From NCBI RefSeq assembly GCF_000143415.4, contig NW_003314380.1:394697-458696 (forward strand): 64,000 nt of DNA, given 5' to 3'. Numbering within the stretch: the stretch's first letter is position 1; the number at the start of each line of letters is the position of its first letter. Both the position numbers and the translations under genes were made by a program. The DNA comes from Selaginella moellendorffii. Its lineage: Eukaryota; Streptophyta; Lycopodiopsida; Selaginellales; Selaginellaceae. Below, one piece after another: positions 1-10,429 of this stretch. A model generated the notes under the pieces. It did no database searches and was not told the DNA's origin. It saw only the letters and a list, made by a program, of their open reading frames with translations.

Positions 1-1671
1 TGGGTATGCTACATATGGCCAAAGTCCATTATTGCTCACCAATTAGGGTCTGGGTTGGCGGGCTATGGACTTGGAGCCATTGGTCTTGACTGGTCAACAG
101 TAGCGGGATTCCTGGGCAGTCCGCTGGCATCCCCATTTTTTGCTATCGCCAACACTATGGTGGGATTTATCGTCACCCTCTATGTTCTTGCCCCCGTGGC
201 ATATTGGGGCTATGACATGTATGGGGCAAAGAAATTCCCCCTTCTCTCCCTCCAGCTGTTTGACTCGGATGGCCAGGTGTACAATCGGACACGTATCACC
301 ACCTCGGCCTTTGATCTGGACACGGTGGCATATAACAACTACAGTCGCCTCCACATCAGCACCATCTTTGTCTTCACGTACGGCATTAGCTTTGCCATGC
401 TGACGGCCAGCGTGACGCACGCCATCCTCTTCCACGGAAAGTAAGCTTCGTTTAAAAATTTTCCCGCTTAAAATTCCCGCGCTTTTCCTAAGAGCCCTAA
501 ATTTTGGCGCAGGACGATATGGAGGACGCTCCGGGCGATGGAGGACGCGCGCCCCGACATCCATGCCAAGCTGATGAGGAAGTACAAGCGAGTGCCGACG
601 TGGTGGTATGGCTCGCTGCTGGTGATGACGATCGCGCTGTCGGTGATTGCGTGCGAGGTCTACAACAACGATTTGCAGCTCAGATGGTGGGGGGTCCTCT
701 TTTCGGTCGGATTGTCGTTCCTCTTCTGCCTTCCAATCGGTGTCCTGCTGGCCACCACGAATCAGGTTCGTGAAATCCTTCCCCCGATTCTAGGCTGCTG
801 AGGTAAATTTCCCAAATTTCCAGTCTCCGGGCCTCAATGTCATCTCCGAGTACCTCATCGGCTACATTTATCCTAACAAGCCGATCGCTAACGTGCTCTT
901 CAAGACCTATGGCACGATCACGGTCTACCAGACGACGTCCTTGCTCAGTGACTTTAAGATCGGGCACTACATGAAAATCCCGCCAAGGTCCATGTTCATA
1001 GCACAGGTAAAAAGCTCCTATCCTTTTACAAAACGAGATTTTACTTGTTCTTCCAGATCGTTGGAACAATGCTGGCATCCATGACGTATCTGGGCACGGC
1101 ATGGTGGCTGCTGGAGACCGTCCCAAACATTTGCAATCGCCACATCAAAGGGAACGTGTGGACTTGCCCGGGCGACACCATCTTCTACGACGCTTCAGTG
1201 ATCTGGGGGCTCATTGGTCCACAGCGAATTTTTGGCGACCTTGGTCTCTACAAGTCCCTCAACTGGTGCTTCCTCTTGGGCGCCATAGCTCCAGTAATCC
1301 ACTGGGTGCTCACCAAAGTCTTCCCCACTGTGGAGTGGCTCAAGTACGTCGTGGTTCCGGTTCTCATCGGCGGCGCCGGCGCCATGCCTTACGCGACGGC
1401 CGTGAATTACTGGAGCTGGTTCGTGGTGGGCTTCTTCTTCAATTACTTCATCTTTAGAACGAGGAAGAAATGGTGGCAACGGCACAACTACATCCTCTCG
1501 GCAGCTCTCGACGCAGGCGTGGCTTTCATGGGAGTTTTCATCTACGCATTCCTCAGCATCAACAGCAAGAAAGTAACTTGGTGGGGGAATGTGCAGCTCG
1601 ACGATCAGTGTCCTCTGGCAACTTGTCCGACAGCTCCTGGGATCAAGGTCGATGGCTGCCCAGTCCATTGA
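1..1671 (+). CDS. Oligopeptide transporter (OPT family), 3' part
   Basis: This is the C-terminal 496 residues of a proton-coupled oligopeptide/metal-chelate transporter of the plant OPT (PT clade) family; full proteins are usually about 730-760 aa, so the 5' third lies outside the window. The frame is open from base 1. Exons are 1-440, 513-765, 824-1006 and 1057-1671, all GT-AG, with introns of 72, 58 and 50 bp. Family hallmarks seen include [18 protein letters not shown] near the start, the loop [12 protein letters not shown], the [19 protein letters not shown] stretch across intron 2, [13 protein letters not shown], and the LGTAWWLL helix. Several hydrophobic segments are visible, including the C-terminal one near [17 protein letters not shown]. 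It is convergent with the VDAC gene that follows. Plasma-membrane location is expected from the family. Confidence 0.93.
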
Positions 1672-1882
1672 AGAACAAAAATCAAGCCGAAAACTGGTAA
1701 GATGACCGTGAATGACTGATTACTAAACTAAACAGCCCGCGACTCCAGCAAGAAAAACGATCACATTATTCATGCCGAAGGAGAAAACGAAGGGAGAAAC
1801 ACTCACCTCGGCTATCCGCGGAAAAAAACTAAAGAAAAAAAGAGTTCTCTCCGTCTCATCTCCGTCTCCGTGGTCTCGGTGA

Positions 1883-2943
1883 TCATATTGCTGCTGCTAA
1901 AACAGTGAGCGTGAATCCAACCTTTGGTCTGGTGGTTTTGAGGGCCTTGGTGTTGACCTCCGCGTACATCCCAAAGTTGATCAAGGGATTGGGCTCGTAC
2001 TGGAGCAACGCCGCCAGCATCCCGTGGTTGTCGACCCGGGACTTGATGGTGGTGAAGTTGTCCATCTTGTACGAGGTTCCAAGCATCGCCGTTGTCAACT
2101 TTCGGTCGAGCTTGTGGTTGAGATGGCAGGCCCACGCCACCTTCTTGTTCAACGCTTGGGAGCAGTACAAATCCACCGATTTGCCGTTCTTTGGATCGAC
2201 GAGAAGCGCTCCGGACACGTCCGGGGAAAAGAATCCTAGCCCTGCGAGATAAAAGTTTGCGCAAAGCTTGAAGAAGAACACGAGCGAAAGAGAAACGAAG
2301 GTCTGTTACCTGCTGTTGAGCCTATGAGTCGGTTGCTTTGCGGGTCGTAAACCAGCGAGCCTCCAAGCGTGAGCTTGGAAGTTCCAAAGTTGGCAGAGAC
2401 TTCCATGGAGGGCTTGGCCTTGAAGCCATTCAAGGTGGCCGTCAAGGCTGCTCGATCGTGGAAGTATTGCAAGTGAGTCTTCCCGGAGTTGACAGCTCCT
2501 GGAACAGCCGTGGACAAAGAAACCTTGAGGCCTGGAATAACTTCGTCATACGTGGTGTTGGCAGTAATCTGGAAACTCAAAAGTTAGCAAGGCATTGAAG
2601 ATAGAACAAAAGAAAGAAGAAAAAAGAGGTGAAATAACGATGGGCTATCAAAAGAGTTCTAGCGAAGCAATGGGGCAGAAAGAAAGATTGGAGAGCGAAC
2701 CTGGCATAAGTTACTGGCGGAGACCTCGGCTTGCATCGCGTCCCTCTTCAAGGAGCAACTCATGACTCCCACCACGGTGCCCTCCAACATGGTAGCAGTG
2801 GTGGAAACGGTGGCGCCGTTGGGGGCAAGATACGAGAGCATCAACATATGCCCCGCGCTGAAACCCTTTTGGAGGAGATCGCGCGCCTGCTTGCCGACAT
2901 CGCTGTAGAGCACCGGCCCCGATCCCTTGCCTCCGGCGCCCAT
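1883..2943 (-). CDS. VDAC: Voltage-dependent anion channel (mitochondrial porin)
   Basis: The gene encodes a 286-aa outer-mitochondrial-membrane beta-barrel porin that passes metabolites and ions. Exons on the minus strand are 2943-2701, 2568-2310 and 2241-1883, with GT-AG introns of 132 and 68 bp, and all phases close. The start ATG at 2943 gives MGAGGKGSGPVLYSDVGKQA followed by RDLLQKGF, matching the N-terminal helix and first strand of plant VDACs (IGKxARDLL). Later family marks are the LHDR-like QYFHDRAALTATL, the LGGSLVYD strand and the C-terminal strand ending PKVGFTLTVLAAAI. The length is close to the usual 275-285 aa. The first strands are more diverged than usual, so it may be one of several paralogues. 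It is convergent with OPT and divergent from the gene at 3239. Confidence 0.93.
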
Positions 2944-3238
2944 GATCAATCACTCGATGGACCGAGAGAGGGGAGAGATTGAAGAAGCCGAGGCGAGGGC
3001 GCGATTAGGGTTCTTCACACCACCGCGCTCGCATTTGCTGGCTTCTTGCATGGAAAAAAACCCAACGAACTGTAAGGCACCTGGGCATGACACGTGTTTC
3101 TGGAATTTTGGCTTTGTGGAGCGATCTCGGTGGTTGATTTTAACGGTGAGATTTGCGCTTTAGGGCTAGGGCAAAATCTCTTTTCAGTGCACGAGGCTAT
3201 GGCGGGAGGGGTTTAAGGCGCGCGCTCGCCTCCATGCG
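2944..3238. promoter_or_regulatory. Divergent intergenic region (VDAC / S26-like)
   Basis: These 295 bp separate the start codons of two divergently transcribed genes, so both 5' UTRs and core promoters must lie here. I see no convincing TATA box. The stretch CACGTG at about 3091-3096 is a G-box core. No other gene is visible. Confidence 0.45.
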
Positions 3239-4059
3239 ATGTGGATCCGGTATTTTGTTGTGAAGCTTACGCATTCGATCGCCACTGCTGCCAAGGTATG
3301 GAACATCAAAATCCTCGCCGATCGCGCCCGGCAATGGCTTAGTGTTCTCGCAGAGCTATGACAAGGGACAAATCAATGAAAAGCAACTAGGCGATAGAAT
3401 CTGGAAGAACTTGTTTCAGGGCAGGCTCACATTCTTCCACCATGTCAAAGGCGAGCAAATGGCTCCCACCTTCAAGAGCCAGGGAGAGACTCTACTCGTG
3501 AGATCGGTACCTCTTCCATCTTCTAGGCAAGACTAGCTCTATTTTCTTGCTACTTTCTTACTCACTCTTCCTGGATTTTGATCAAAGGTGTATCTTCATC
3601 GGTGACGTTGTCGTCTTTAAAGATCCTCAGGATACCGCGCAAGCTCTTGTGCGCAGAGTGGCGGCCCTGGAGGGCGATGAGCTTGTTTCTACCGATGAGA
3701 AGGACGAGCCTTTCACTCTCGAGGAAGGGCAGTGCTGGGTGGTCTCTGATAACGAGGCCTTGAGTTCAAAGGTAGCTCTCTCTCTTTTGTTGTTACTAGC
3801 TGAGAACTCTACAATGGTGACCAGGAAGCTTACGATAGTAGAACTTTCGGACCATTGCCAATGAAGAACATCTTCGGCCGAGCAATCTACTGCAGCCACT
3901 CCGCTGTTGATCACGGTCACGTTCTTAACAGGTAGATGGTTCCATGTCTCTTTTCTTTTGTCACTCTCAAGTTTCTTGTATAGCTCCGAAGCAATGCACA
4001 AAGATACTCCTGTTGTTGCCGTGGAGCTTGACCTGGAGGAGCTAAGGAAGCAAGCTTGA
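3239..4059 (+). CDS. S26 signal-peptidase/IMP-like protein, catalytic dyad missing
   Basis: The spliced product is 198 aa and belongs to the peptidase S24/S26 fold (mitochondrial inner-membrane peptidase-like). Exons are 3239-3295, 3354-3526, 3588-3771, 3825-3931 and 3984-4059. Intron 2 (3527-3587) is read as GC-AG because the nearby GT sites leave the frame broken, whereas TCTAG|GCAAGA gives the continuous SSRCIFIGDVVV. S26 boxes are recognisable. HVKGEQMAPTF stands at the GxSMxPT box, GDVVVFKDP at box C and VRRVAALEGD at the KRxxGxxGD box, followed by the DNxxxSxDSRxFGP-like segment NEALSSK-EAYDSRTFGPLP. The nucleophile Ser is Gln and the general-base Lys is Arg, so proteolysis is not expected. 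As I recall, a conserved plant S26-like subfamily has similar replacements, which suggests a non-catalytic role. A hydrophobic N-terminal segment is short. Confidence 0.85.
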
Positions 4060-4201
4060 AGGCTTGATGAAGGAACCGAGAAATCAAAGGTGGTAATAAG
4101 ACAGCAAGTCCTCATCAGTTTCTCGGGTCAGTTTCGTTTTACAAAAACAGCCTTGCACTGCGTGCTCCAAAGCTTTTCTCTGGGGCCAACGTTGTACTTG
4201 T

Positions 4202-5612
4202 TTACTCTGCTTCAATGCCTACGCCGTTTGTAGCGATGACGCTCACTCGAGTGATGTCGTTCTCTCCGGTCACTTTGGTAGCCTGCATCTCGACGTCCCC
4301 TCTCGGGCTCCCGGCAGTGTTTCCGTTTGATCCGCTTGTGTTTTCTCGTCTCATACTTCCCCGTCTCACGCTGCTGAAAGCTCCTCTTGCGTTTTCTCGA
4401 GTGCTGCTGATGATGATCCGTCTCATACTCCTGGACTTTCTCGATTCATCAGTGTCGTACATTCTCGTCTCATACCTTGTCAAGTGATCCATCTCAGTGT
4501 TCGTCCCATACCTTTTCAAATAACCCGTCGGCTGGTCATAGCGCTTTATGGTTCCATGTCTCCTCGAACTCGATGGCTGCCTTGTATCCATTTCAGGATC
4601 TGTGCTTTCGACTATGCCCTTCCCTCTCGAGCTTGATCCGGATTCTATATGTAGCCACCTCTCGCCTTTGCTCGACTTCACAGAGAGCTTGAGCTTCGAG
4701 TAGAAATCCCAATCGCGGCTATCCTCCGTGATCAAGGGCTGTCCTATCGGGTTGCTTCGCACGAAGTCTCGAACGTCTGGGACATCAATCAGCTTCGTCA
4801 AGTATCCCTGGAGTGCGGGTAGAAAATCGTCTGCGGAGGTGGTGGTTTCCATAGCCGAGTATGGAAGAGCCAGCACCGCTGTATGGTCCTGGATGGCCAC
4901 AGTCCATTACTGCATGAAAGTATGAAAAGAAAGAGAAACTTACGGGGTTTCGCAGTACTTTGTGTGGACTGTCATCGATGAGAAGCGTGTTCCAGGGTCC
5001 ATACTCGCCTTTGTCCCAGGGAACGTCCGGCTTAGAACTCTCCCACACTTTTTTCAGCTCCTTGAGGAAGAGGGGCTTGAACTTGTTGTCGAGACATTTC
5101 ACTCCAGTATCAGTGCACCATTTCTGGCTCTGTTACAAGAAAAAGAGAGCGAAAAAGACTAAATGATCGTGAACTTCCCGACGAAGCGAACCATACCCAG
5201 ATGAACGCAAGCAATTTTTTGGATTCCCCTAGTATCAAGTTTACCATTCCCATTACATTGTGCCTAAAAAGAAATTCTTAGAACTAAGAAAGAATGGTGT
5301 GTTAAGTTTAGAGCTTACTCTTTGGCAGAGGACCAAACAGCGACGTGAAAATGCCGCAAGCAGAACTGGAGAAACTCCTCGCAATGGGGCCTCCTATACA
5401 CTGGGAGCGCATTGTCACACAAGAAACAACCAAGGGTTTGAAGACTCACCAAGAAATCGCCCCACCACGGCATCGTGCAATCGCGGAGGCCGATCCTCCT
5501 TCATGAAATAGGTGTCGACGAGCAGGCCATTGACGTCGAGAATCAGCAGCTTCTTCTTCCCCGCGCCGTTACCGCTGGCGCTGCCGCCATCGCCATCGCC
5601 TTCTCGATCCAT
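4202..5612 (-). CDS. FCP1-homology HAD-type phosphatase
   Basis: The gene encodes 394 aa in five GT-AG exons (5612-5450, 5400-5319, 5263-5197, 5129-4944, 4888-4202), and phases close throughout. HAD motif I is KKLLILDVNGLLVDTYF; the second Asp/Thr positions of the DxDxT consensus are replaced (DVNGL), as occurs in a plant branch of FCP-like proteins. The domain continues with RRPHCEEFLQFCL, FHVAVWSSA (motif II region), a conserved-Lys stretch KPLFLKELKKVW, and LLIDDSPHKVLRNP (motif III/IV). After the domain (about residue 260) comes an Arg/Ser/Thr-rich tail with repeated RY(D/G/E) and SR-like clusters, low in complexity. Substrate is unknown; RNA polymerase II CTD-like phosphoproteins are the family expectation, but loss of the second motif-I Asp makes activity uncertain. 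The start is 53 bp from the divergent gene at 5666. Confidence 0.88.
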
Positions 5613-5665
5613 TGCCTCCAGCCCTAAAATAAGAAGAAATTTAGGGTTTATAAAGAAGTGAAACG
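5613..5665. promoter_or_regulatory. Very short bidirectional promoter region
   Basis: Only 53 bp separate the two divergent start codons (5612 minus, 5666 plus). The sequence contains TTTAGGGTTTATAAAGAAG, which includes an AGGGTTT telo-box-like core and a TATAAA-like string. Promoter elements of each gene must therefore overlap the 5' UTR of the other or lie in coding sequence. Confidence 0.5.
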
Positions 5666-6649
5666 ATGGACGAGGGGAGCGAGGGCGACGACGCATTGCC
5701 CGCGGCCTCGCTCCTCGCTACCGACGTGGAGATCGAAGGTACGAAGAATGCGCCGGCATCGCTGCCCCCGCGCAAGCGCCATCTCATCGGCCTGAAGAAC
5801 AACGGGATTAGCAACAGCAGCGCTCCAATTGCGACTGGAATTCTTCCTCCTCCTCCTCCTCTCTCGCCCTCCCGGATTTGCCCCGATGGTCTCGTGGTTT
5901 TTCTCTCGGAGGGCGCGCTCCTGGAAGCCATGGAGAAGAAGGATCCCCTCGAGGCTTGCGTGAGGTGTGGAGACAGGGAAGGCAGCGGTGCCTGGCGGCG
6001 AGTGAAAGATGGAGGGATTTATCAGTTCTTGTGTAGAGCGTGCACGCTTCTCTACATGGGATGCCCCCACTGCTTGGTGGTCTTCCAAGAAAATGCCGGC
6101 AGTGGAGAAGATTGGATCGCTTGCTGCCGCTGCCAAAGATCCGTGCATGCCCGCTGTGAGACGGAGGCGAATCCAGCATCGCTGCCGCTGGAGCCGCCAA
6201 CTTTCGTTTGCTGCGAGTGTAGGAGGGGTGAAGAACAGCCGAGTGTAAAGAAGCCGCGGGCGATTGATATGATCCAGGGGCACCAAGAACAGGAGCTCGA
6301 AAGAAGTCCCGAGGATGTTCTTGCCGCTGCTCGAGACGCGGCGGCGCAGGCTCTCAAGGCGGCCGTCACTGCCAAGGCTGCTGCCGCTGCCAAGGCCGCG
6401 GCTGCCGTCAAGGCCGCCATGCTCGCTAGGAACGCTCTCAACAACGCAGCGCTCGCGGCAAAAGAGGATCTTTTGATCGCCAAGAGCTTGGGCGAGTGTC
6501 CGGATGATCCAGAGGAAGGAATGGAAGCTCCAGTTCTTCCTCCTCCAGCAGAGAAAGCCAAGACGGCCGAAGAGATCGACGAGGATTTTGCTCGTCAGCT
6601 TCACAGGGAGATGAACAGCTCTACGAGGAACGCTCAACGAAAGATCTAA
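5666..6649 (+). CDS. Cys-rich PHD-like finger protein with Ala-rich helix
   Basis: This is an intronless 327-aa reading frame starting at ATG 5666. Residues about 92-190 hold regularly spaced cysteine pairs (CVRCGD, FLCRAC, GCPHC, IACCRCQRSVHARC, FVCCEC), a cross-brace zinc-binding pattern like a PHD/RING-type finger; the H in VHARC fits the PHD His position. Residues about 218-270 are an Ala/Lys-rich stretch (repeated KAAAAAKAAAA) predicted to be a long helix or coiled coil. The C-terminus has DEDFARQLHREMNSS, a short acidic/basic helix. A chromatin or nuclear role is plausible from the finger, but I do not recognise a named orthologue. The N-terminus is acidic (MDEGSEGDD). It shares the 53-bp promoter region with the phosphatase gene. 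Confidence 0.78.
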   Translation: MDEGSEGDDALPAASLLATDVEIEGTKNAPASLPPRKRHLIGLKNNGISNSSAPIATGILPPPPPLSPSRICPDGLVVFLSEGALLEAMEKKDPLEACVRCGDREGSGAWRRVKDGGIYQFLCRACTLLYMGCPHCLVVFQENAGSGEDWIACCRCQRSVHARCETEANPASLPLEPPTFVCCECRRGEEQPSVKKPRAIDMIQGHQEQELERSPEDVLAAARDAAAQALKAAVTAKAAAAAKAAAAVKAAMLARNALNNAALAAKEDLLIAKSLGECPDDPEEGMEAPVLPPPAEKAKTAEEIDEDFARQLHREMNSSTRNAQRKI

Positions 6650-6911
6650 AGAACAGCTCTCCAGATTTTCCATTCTTTGCGACTCGCGCGAAAGTTTTGG
6701 CTCCACGCATGAAAATCATCTCAGGTACAAGGCTTTTTTCCTTCATCGCTCTGATGTTCTTGGTTTTCTTTGCGTGACACAGGTCATTCGATCGATCATC
6801 ACAATTGTCTATACACACACGAAAAGAATCAAGGAGATCGTTCTTTGTATAAGATTTTTTTGTAAAGATATTTGCCGCGCCTTTGTGGAGAGATTTTAGG
6901 GCTAGGTTTTA
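6650..6911. other. Intergenic, 3' UTR and promoter
   Basis: These 262 bp lie between the finger gene and the CorA/MRS2 gene. They contain an AT-rich stretch with AGATTTTTTTGTAAAG and a TTTAGGGCTAGG telo-box-like string just before the next start. No gene is seen. Confidence 0.4.
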
Positions 6912-9284
6912 ATGTTTAAGGTATGCAGCGGGATCATTGGCATTGGCGTGAGGAAGAGAGCTGGATCGATCGGCTCTGGAGCCGGTCTTCTCGCAATCTC
7001 GTGTCGTTGGATCAATGGAGCTGCCGGCAGTCGATTCAATAGCGATGACGGCGGCAAGAGGTACAGCGTCATCAAGATCGACAAGAATGGGGTTTGGGAG
7101 ACGTTATCGCTCAGCTTGACTGAATTGGTGAGTTTAGATATAGTTTTTTCAATGGAGAGAATTAAAAATGTTGCTGCTTTAGGGGATCCATCCGAGAGAT
7201 ATGGATGTGATCACTGGGAATTCTTTCATTCCAAGTCGAGCGACGCTCGCATTGCGGTATGACAAGGTAAAGCTATGAGTGTTTGTTTTTCTTTTGTGAT
7301 ATAAAACTTTGTGTAGGTGTTGGTGAGGATGGAAAACGTCAGAGCCCTTGTTTCCAGAGATTTTTGTCTGCTCTTTGATGCACACAGGAGGTTTTGTATC
7401 CTTTTTTTCCTTCATATTCGGTTGATGTTTGTTCTTGTGTTTACATACTTTTGTTTTGTTTTGTAGACGCCAGCCGCGAGAAGCTGTCGTTCCAACTAAG
7501 AAAGTGGAAACAGACGTGACACACAAGTTAGGGACAGTTTTTTTTTTTGAGAATTTCACACTGTTTTTGCTAATGCAAACGTTCTCAGAGCAGCTAGGGA
7601 TGCTTTTGCAACTTCACTGGCTAGGTATGCGAGGGATACGCCAAACTCTCATATGGACCAAATGCCTTTCCACCTCCGGATGATGGAATGCCTGTTTGAA
7701 GAAACTAGCAACTTTTTCAACCAGAAAGTTGAAAGGTAAAGGCCAGGCTCGCAGCTTTCTACTTGACCACTTTTACAAGATTGACAGTGGTTGCGGAACG
7801 GGCACTCGAGGATTTAACCCTTGGCGTTAGTACTGGTCGGTATGTACAGCCGCGACATTATGTTATTTTCTTTCGTTTTCTCGTTTTAATGCGTTTGTAT
7901 ACAGGTTGCAGAGACTGCTGCCACTGAAACGATCGCTGACAGAAGTGGAACATGACATCAGGGATACGCACGAAGTTATGGACCAGGTTATTCTCTTCTT
8001 TGAAAAGTCCTAGAAACGTTATTATGCGCGTTTTTGGAAATTTTCCAGGTTTTGAACAGTGAGGAAATGCTTCGGTCATTCTGCCTGGAAGTCCCTGCAA
8101 GGTCATTTATGTCTTCTTTTTCGTAGATGCTGCTTTCTTCTGATTTTTTCGTTTCCGGCAGTTGTGTAGATGTTGACTCTGAGAAAGCAAAGGCCAAGGT
8201 TCGCCAACTAGCTGCAGACATGCTATTTACATACTTGAGAGAGGTGAGTCTGTGGTAGATTATACATTCGTACCTAAGTACTGTTTTTGAGGCTAGATTG
8301 ACGACGCTGGCGCTGTTCTGGAAGAGTTGAGGAAGGAAATGGATGCGGCTCAAGAGGTCTTTGACTGGGTTTTCTCCGTTTTTTAAGTTTTGTCTTTGTC
8401 GCTATGGCAGGTTTGGGAGCTAGGCCTGGATGCTACACGAAACCGTATTATCACTACCAACCTATACATTAGTTTTGCCACACTGTCATTCAGTCTGTAA
8501 GATTATGGCATTATTTTTTTCTTTACAAGCTCCTGGTCGTTGATACATGGTGCTGGTTTTGCAGGGCAACTTTACCTGGCAGCTTTTTTGGCATGAACGT
8601 CACCAAGTACGCAGCATATAAGTCTTCTCTTTCGGAATGCAAAGTTTTAATTCTCTCTATTCTATTCCAGTGGCTGGGAGAACGATCTCAATATGTTCCG
8701 GCTGATAGCAGGAACAACCCTGTGTACAGCAACAATCCTTGGCGTAGCGCTGATAGTTGGATTCCGAGTTTGGCCCCGTTTTGTGGACAGACGCCGTGCA
8801 CAGGTTATACTTAACTCTTGGTAAAATAACGAAGCTCAAATCGATGGTGACAGGAACATGCGGCACTCCTTGATCTACTTCAGCATATCGATGACATTGA
8901 AGAGATTTTCAGGGACATTGAGCTAAAAGGTATCAACTTCTGCGCTAATTAGCACACACTAGTAACAGTGGGACTTTGTTCTTTTAGCTGGAGGCCGCAA
9001 CATTTCCAAAGAGCAATTCCATCAAATTCTCCGGAGCCATCCTTCCTCGCGTTTCATGCGACAGGTTTGGGAATTATCATATCCTTGGGAACGTTTGGGC
9101 TTACATAATTCTTCGCTGGCATGCACAGAGGGAGATCGATTTTTTATTCCGCATGTTCGACAGGAATCAGGACAGCTACCTCGAGGCAAGTCAAAAGTCA
9201 AGTTTGATGTGAGATGAAATGTGCTTTTTGCTACAGGCCTCTGAGAGGAAGTTTACGTCGCAAAGGATGCCAAAGGCTGGCTAG
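6912..9284 (+). CDS. MRS2/CorA-type Mg2+ transporter with C-terminal EF-hand
   Basis: The protein has 478 aa in 17 exons, all phases closing: 6912-7127, 7183-7266, 7317-7390, 7467-7526, 7589-7735, 7780-7839, 7905-7986, 8049-8101, 8162-8243, 8297-8356, 8411-8496, 8565-8606, 8671-8803, 8854-8929, 8988-9064, 9129-9185, 9237-9284. The last intron (9186-9236) begins GCAAGT and is GC-AG. The signature Gly-Met-Asn of 2-TM-GxN channels appears as PGSFFGMNV between two hydrophobic segments (NLYISFATLSFSLATL and TTLCTATILGVALIVGF). The long helical MRS2 domain precedes it. The N-terminus is basic, Ser/Ala-rich and low in acid, compatible with organelle import. After the membrane part, DRNQDSYLEASE is a full 12-residue EF-hand loop (D1, N3, D5, Y7, E9, E12). 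A mitochondrial or plastid inner membrane site is inferred. Confidence 0.9.
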
Positions 9285-10429
9285 TCAGTCACGACATAAA
9301 TAACGTTTACACCTCAAACTTCGACGAGACCGAGAAAACTGAAAGACATAACGTGGACACGATCAAAACGCGAAGAGTGGTGGAAACACGAAGTGGTCGG
9401 CCGCCAGGGAAAGAGAATAAAGAGGGACGCCGAGTCAAAAAAACGGCGGTGGATCTTCGCTGCCTACCCTTCCTTTTTCGCGTAAGTGGGAACAGCAGCG
9501 CTACGTGACAGGGATTCTTATCGTCAAAAGCATTGAGTATGTGGTAACGACGTTTTGCAAAAGGAGATTCAGCATCCACGTGATTTATTTAGGCGAAGAC
9601 AACGTTCCTTGCGTTGAGGCATCCTTGTCTTTGGTCGTTCGTACGTACGTACATAGAATGTTCATATTATCAGGAGAATATATTTTGGGAAAGGAATATA
9701 TTTTGGCATTTACGCCTGAGAGGATTGACCCTTGACCAAGCGACAGCGCCGGGTCAATTATGGTGGACTGTTTGTTCGAGTCGGGCTTGGATTGTATCGG
9801 CCAGCCACGCTACAGTATGTCAACAGTTAAATTGACTAGATGTCAAAGACAGTCAACAGCCTGCAGCATGGAATATACTCCGGAGTTGGTGAGAACTGTG
9901 AGTGCGCAGCCATTGTTGTTTTAGTTTGATAAGAATCGTTTCTCTAGTGGAATTCCCTGGAGTCCACGTCACTGTCCAGATCACCGCAATTCCTGCATGG
10001 CACTGCCACGCGGCCATAATTGAGTGACGTGTTTGGAACACGTGTGGTTGACCGAGGGGCTCGGCTTGTAAATTTTAAAAAGGCTTGCAAGCGGGCAGGC
10101 CGTGTCTTCCCTAGAGACGCGCTCAAGAGAGAGCGGCGGGCATCTCTTATCCTCTCCTCCTCCCTCCCTCCTCCATTGAGCGGCATCTCCTCCCTGATCG
10201 ATCGATCGCGGCCAGGCGCGGCGGGCGAGCAGGAGAGATCTTGCGCCACAGCACTTGGATTCTTGGAGCCTGATCAGGTGGGAAATATTTCGCGAAATCG
10301 CGAGGTATTTCGATCGCCGTTCTTCGAGAACGAGCGCAGTTCCCCCGGGGTGCCACAGATTTACGCGAGAATGACAGGGATTTGAGCGCCAGGGCAGCGA
10401 TCTGGGGAAATCGTCGTTCTTGAAATACC
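9285..10429. other. Intergenic region and PDR 5' leader
   Basis: About 1.1 kb with no supported gene. It holds an ACGT-rich patch (TACGTACGTACATAG near 9641-9657), a short repeat ATATTTTGGGAAAGGAATATATTTTGG near 9678-9705, G-box-like CACGTG strings near 9576 and 10039, and a pyrimidine-rich stretch TCCTCTCCTCCTCCCTCCCTCC near 10150-10172, typical of a plant 5' UTR before the PDR start at 10430. Confidence 0.4.

Noticed and set aside
94-564. Minus-strand open frame opposite the OPT exons
   Set aside because: It is the complement of conserved OPT coding sequence and spans the OPT intron.
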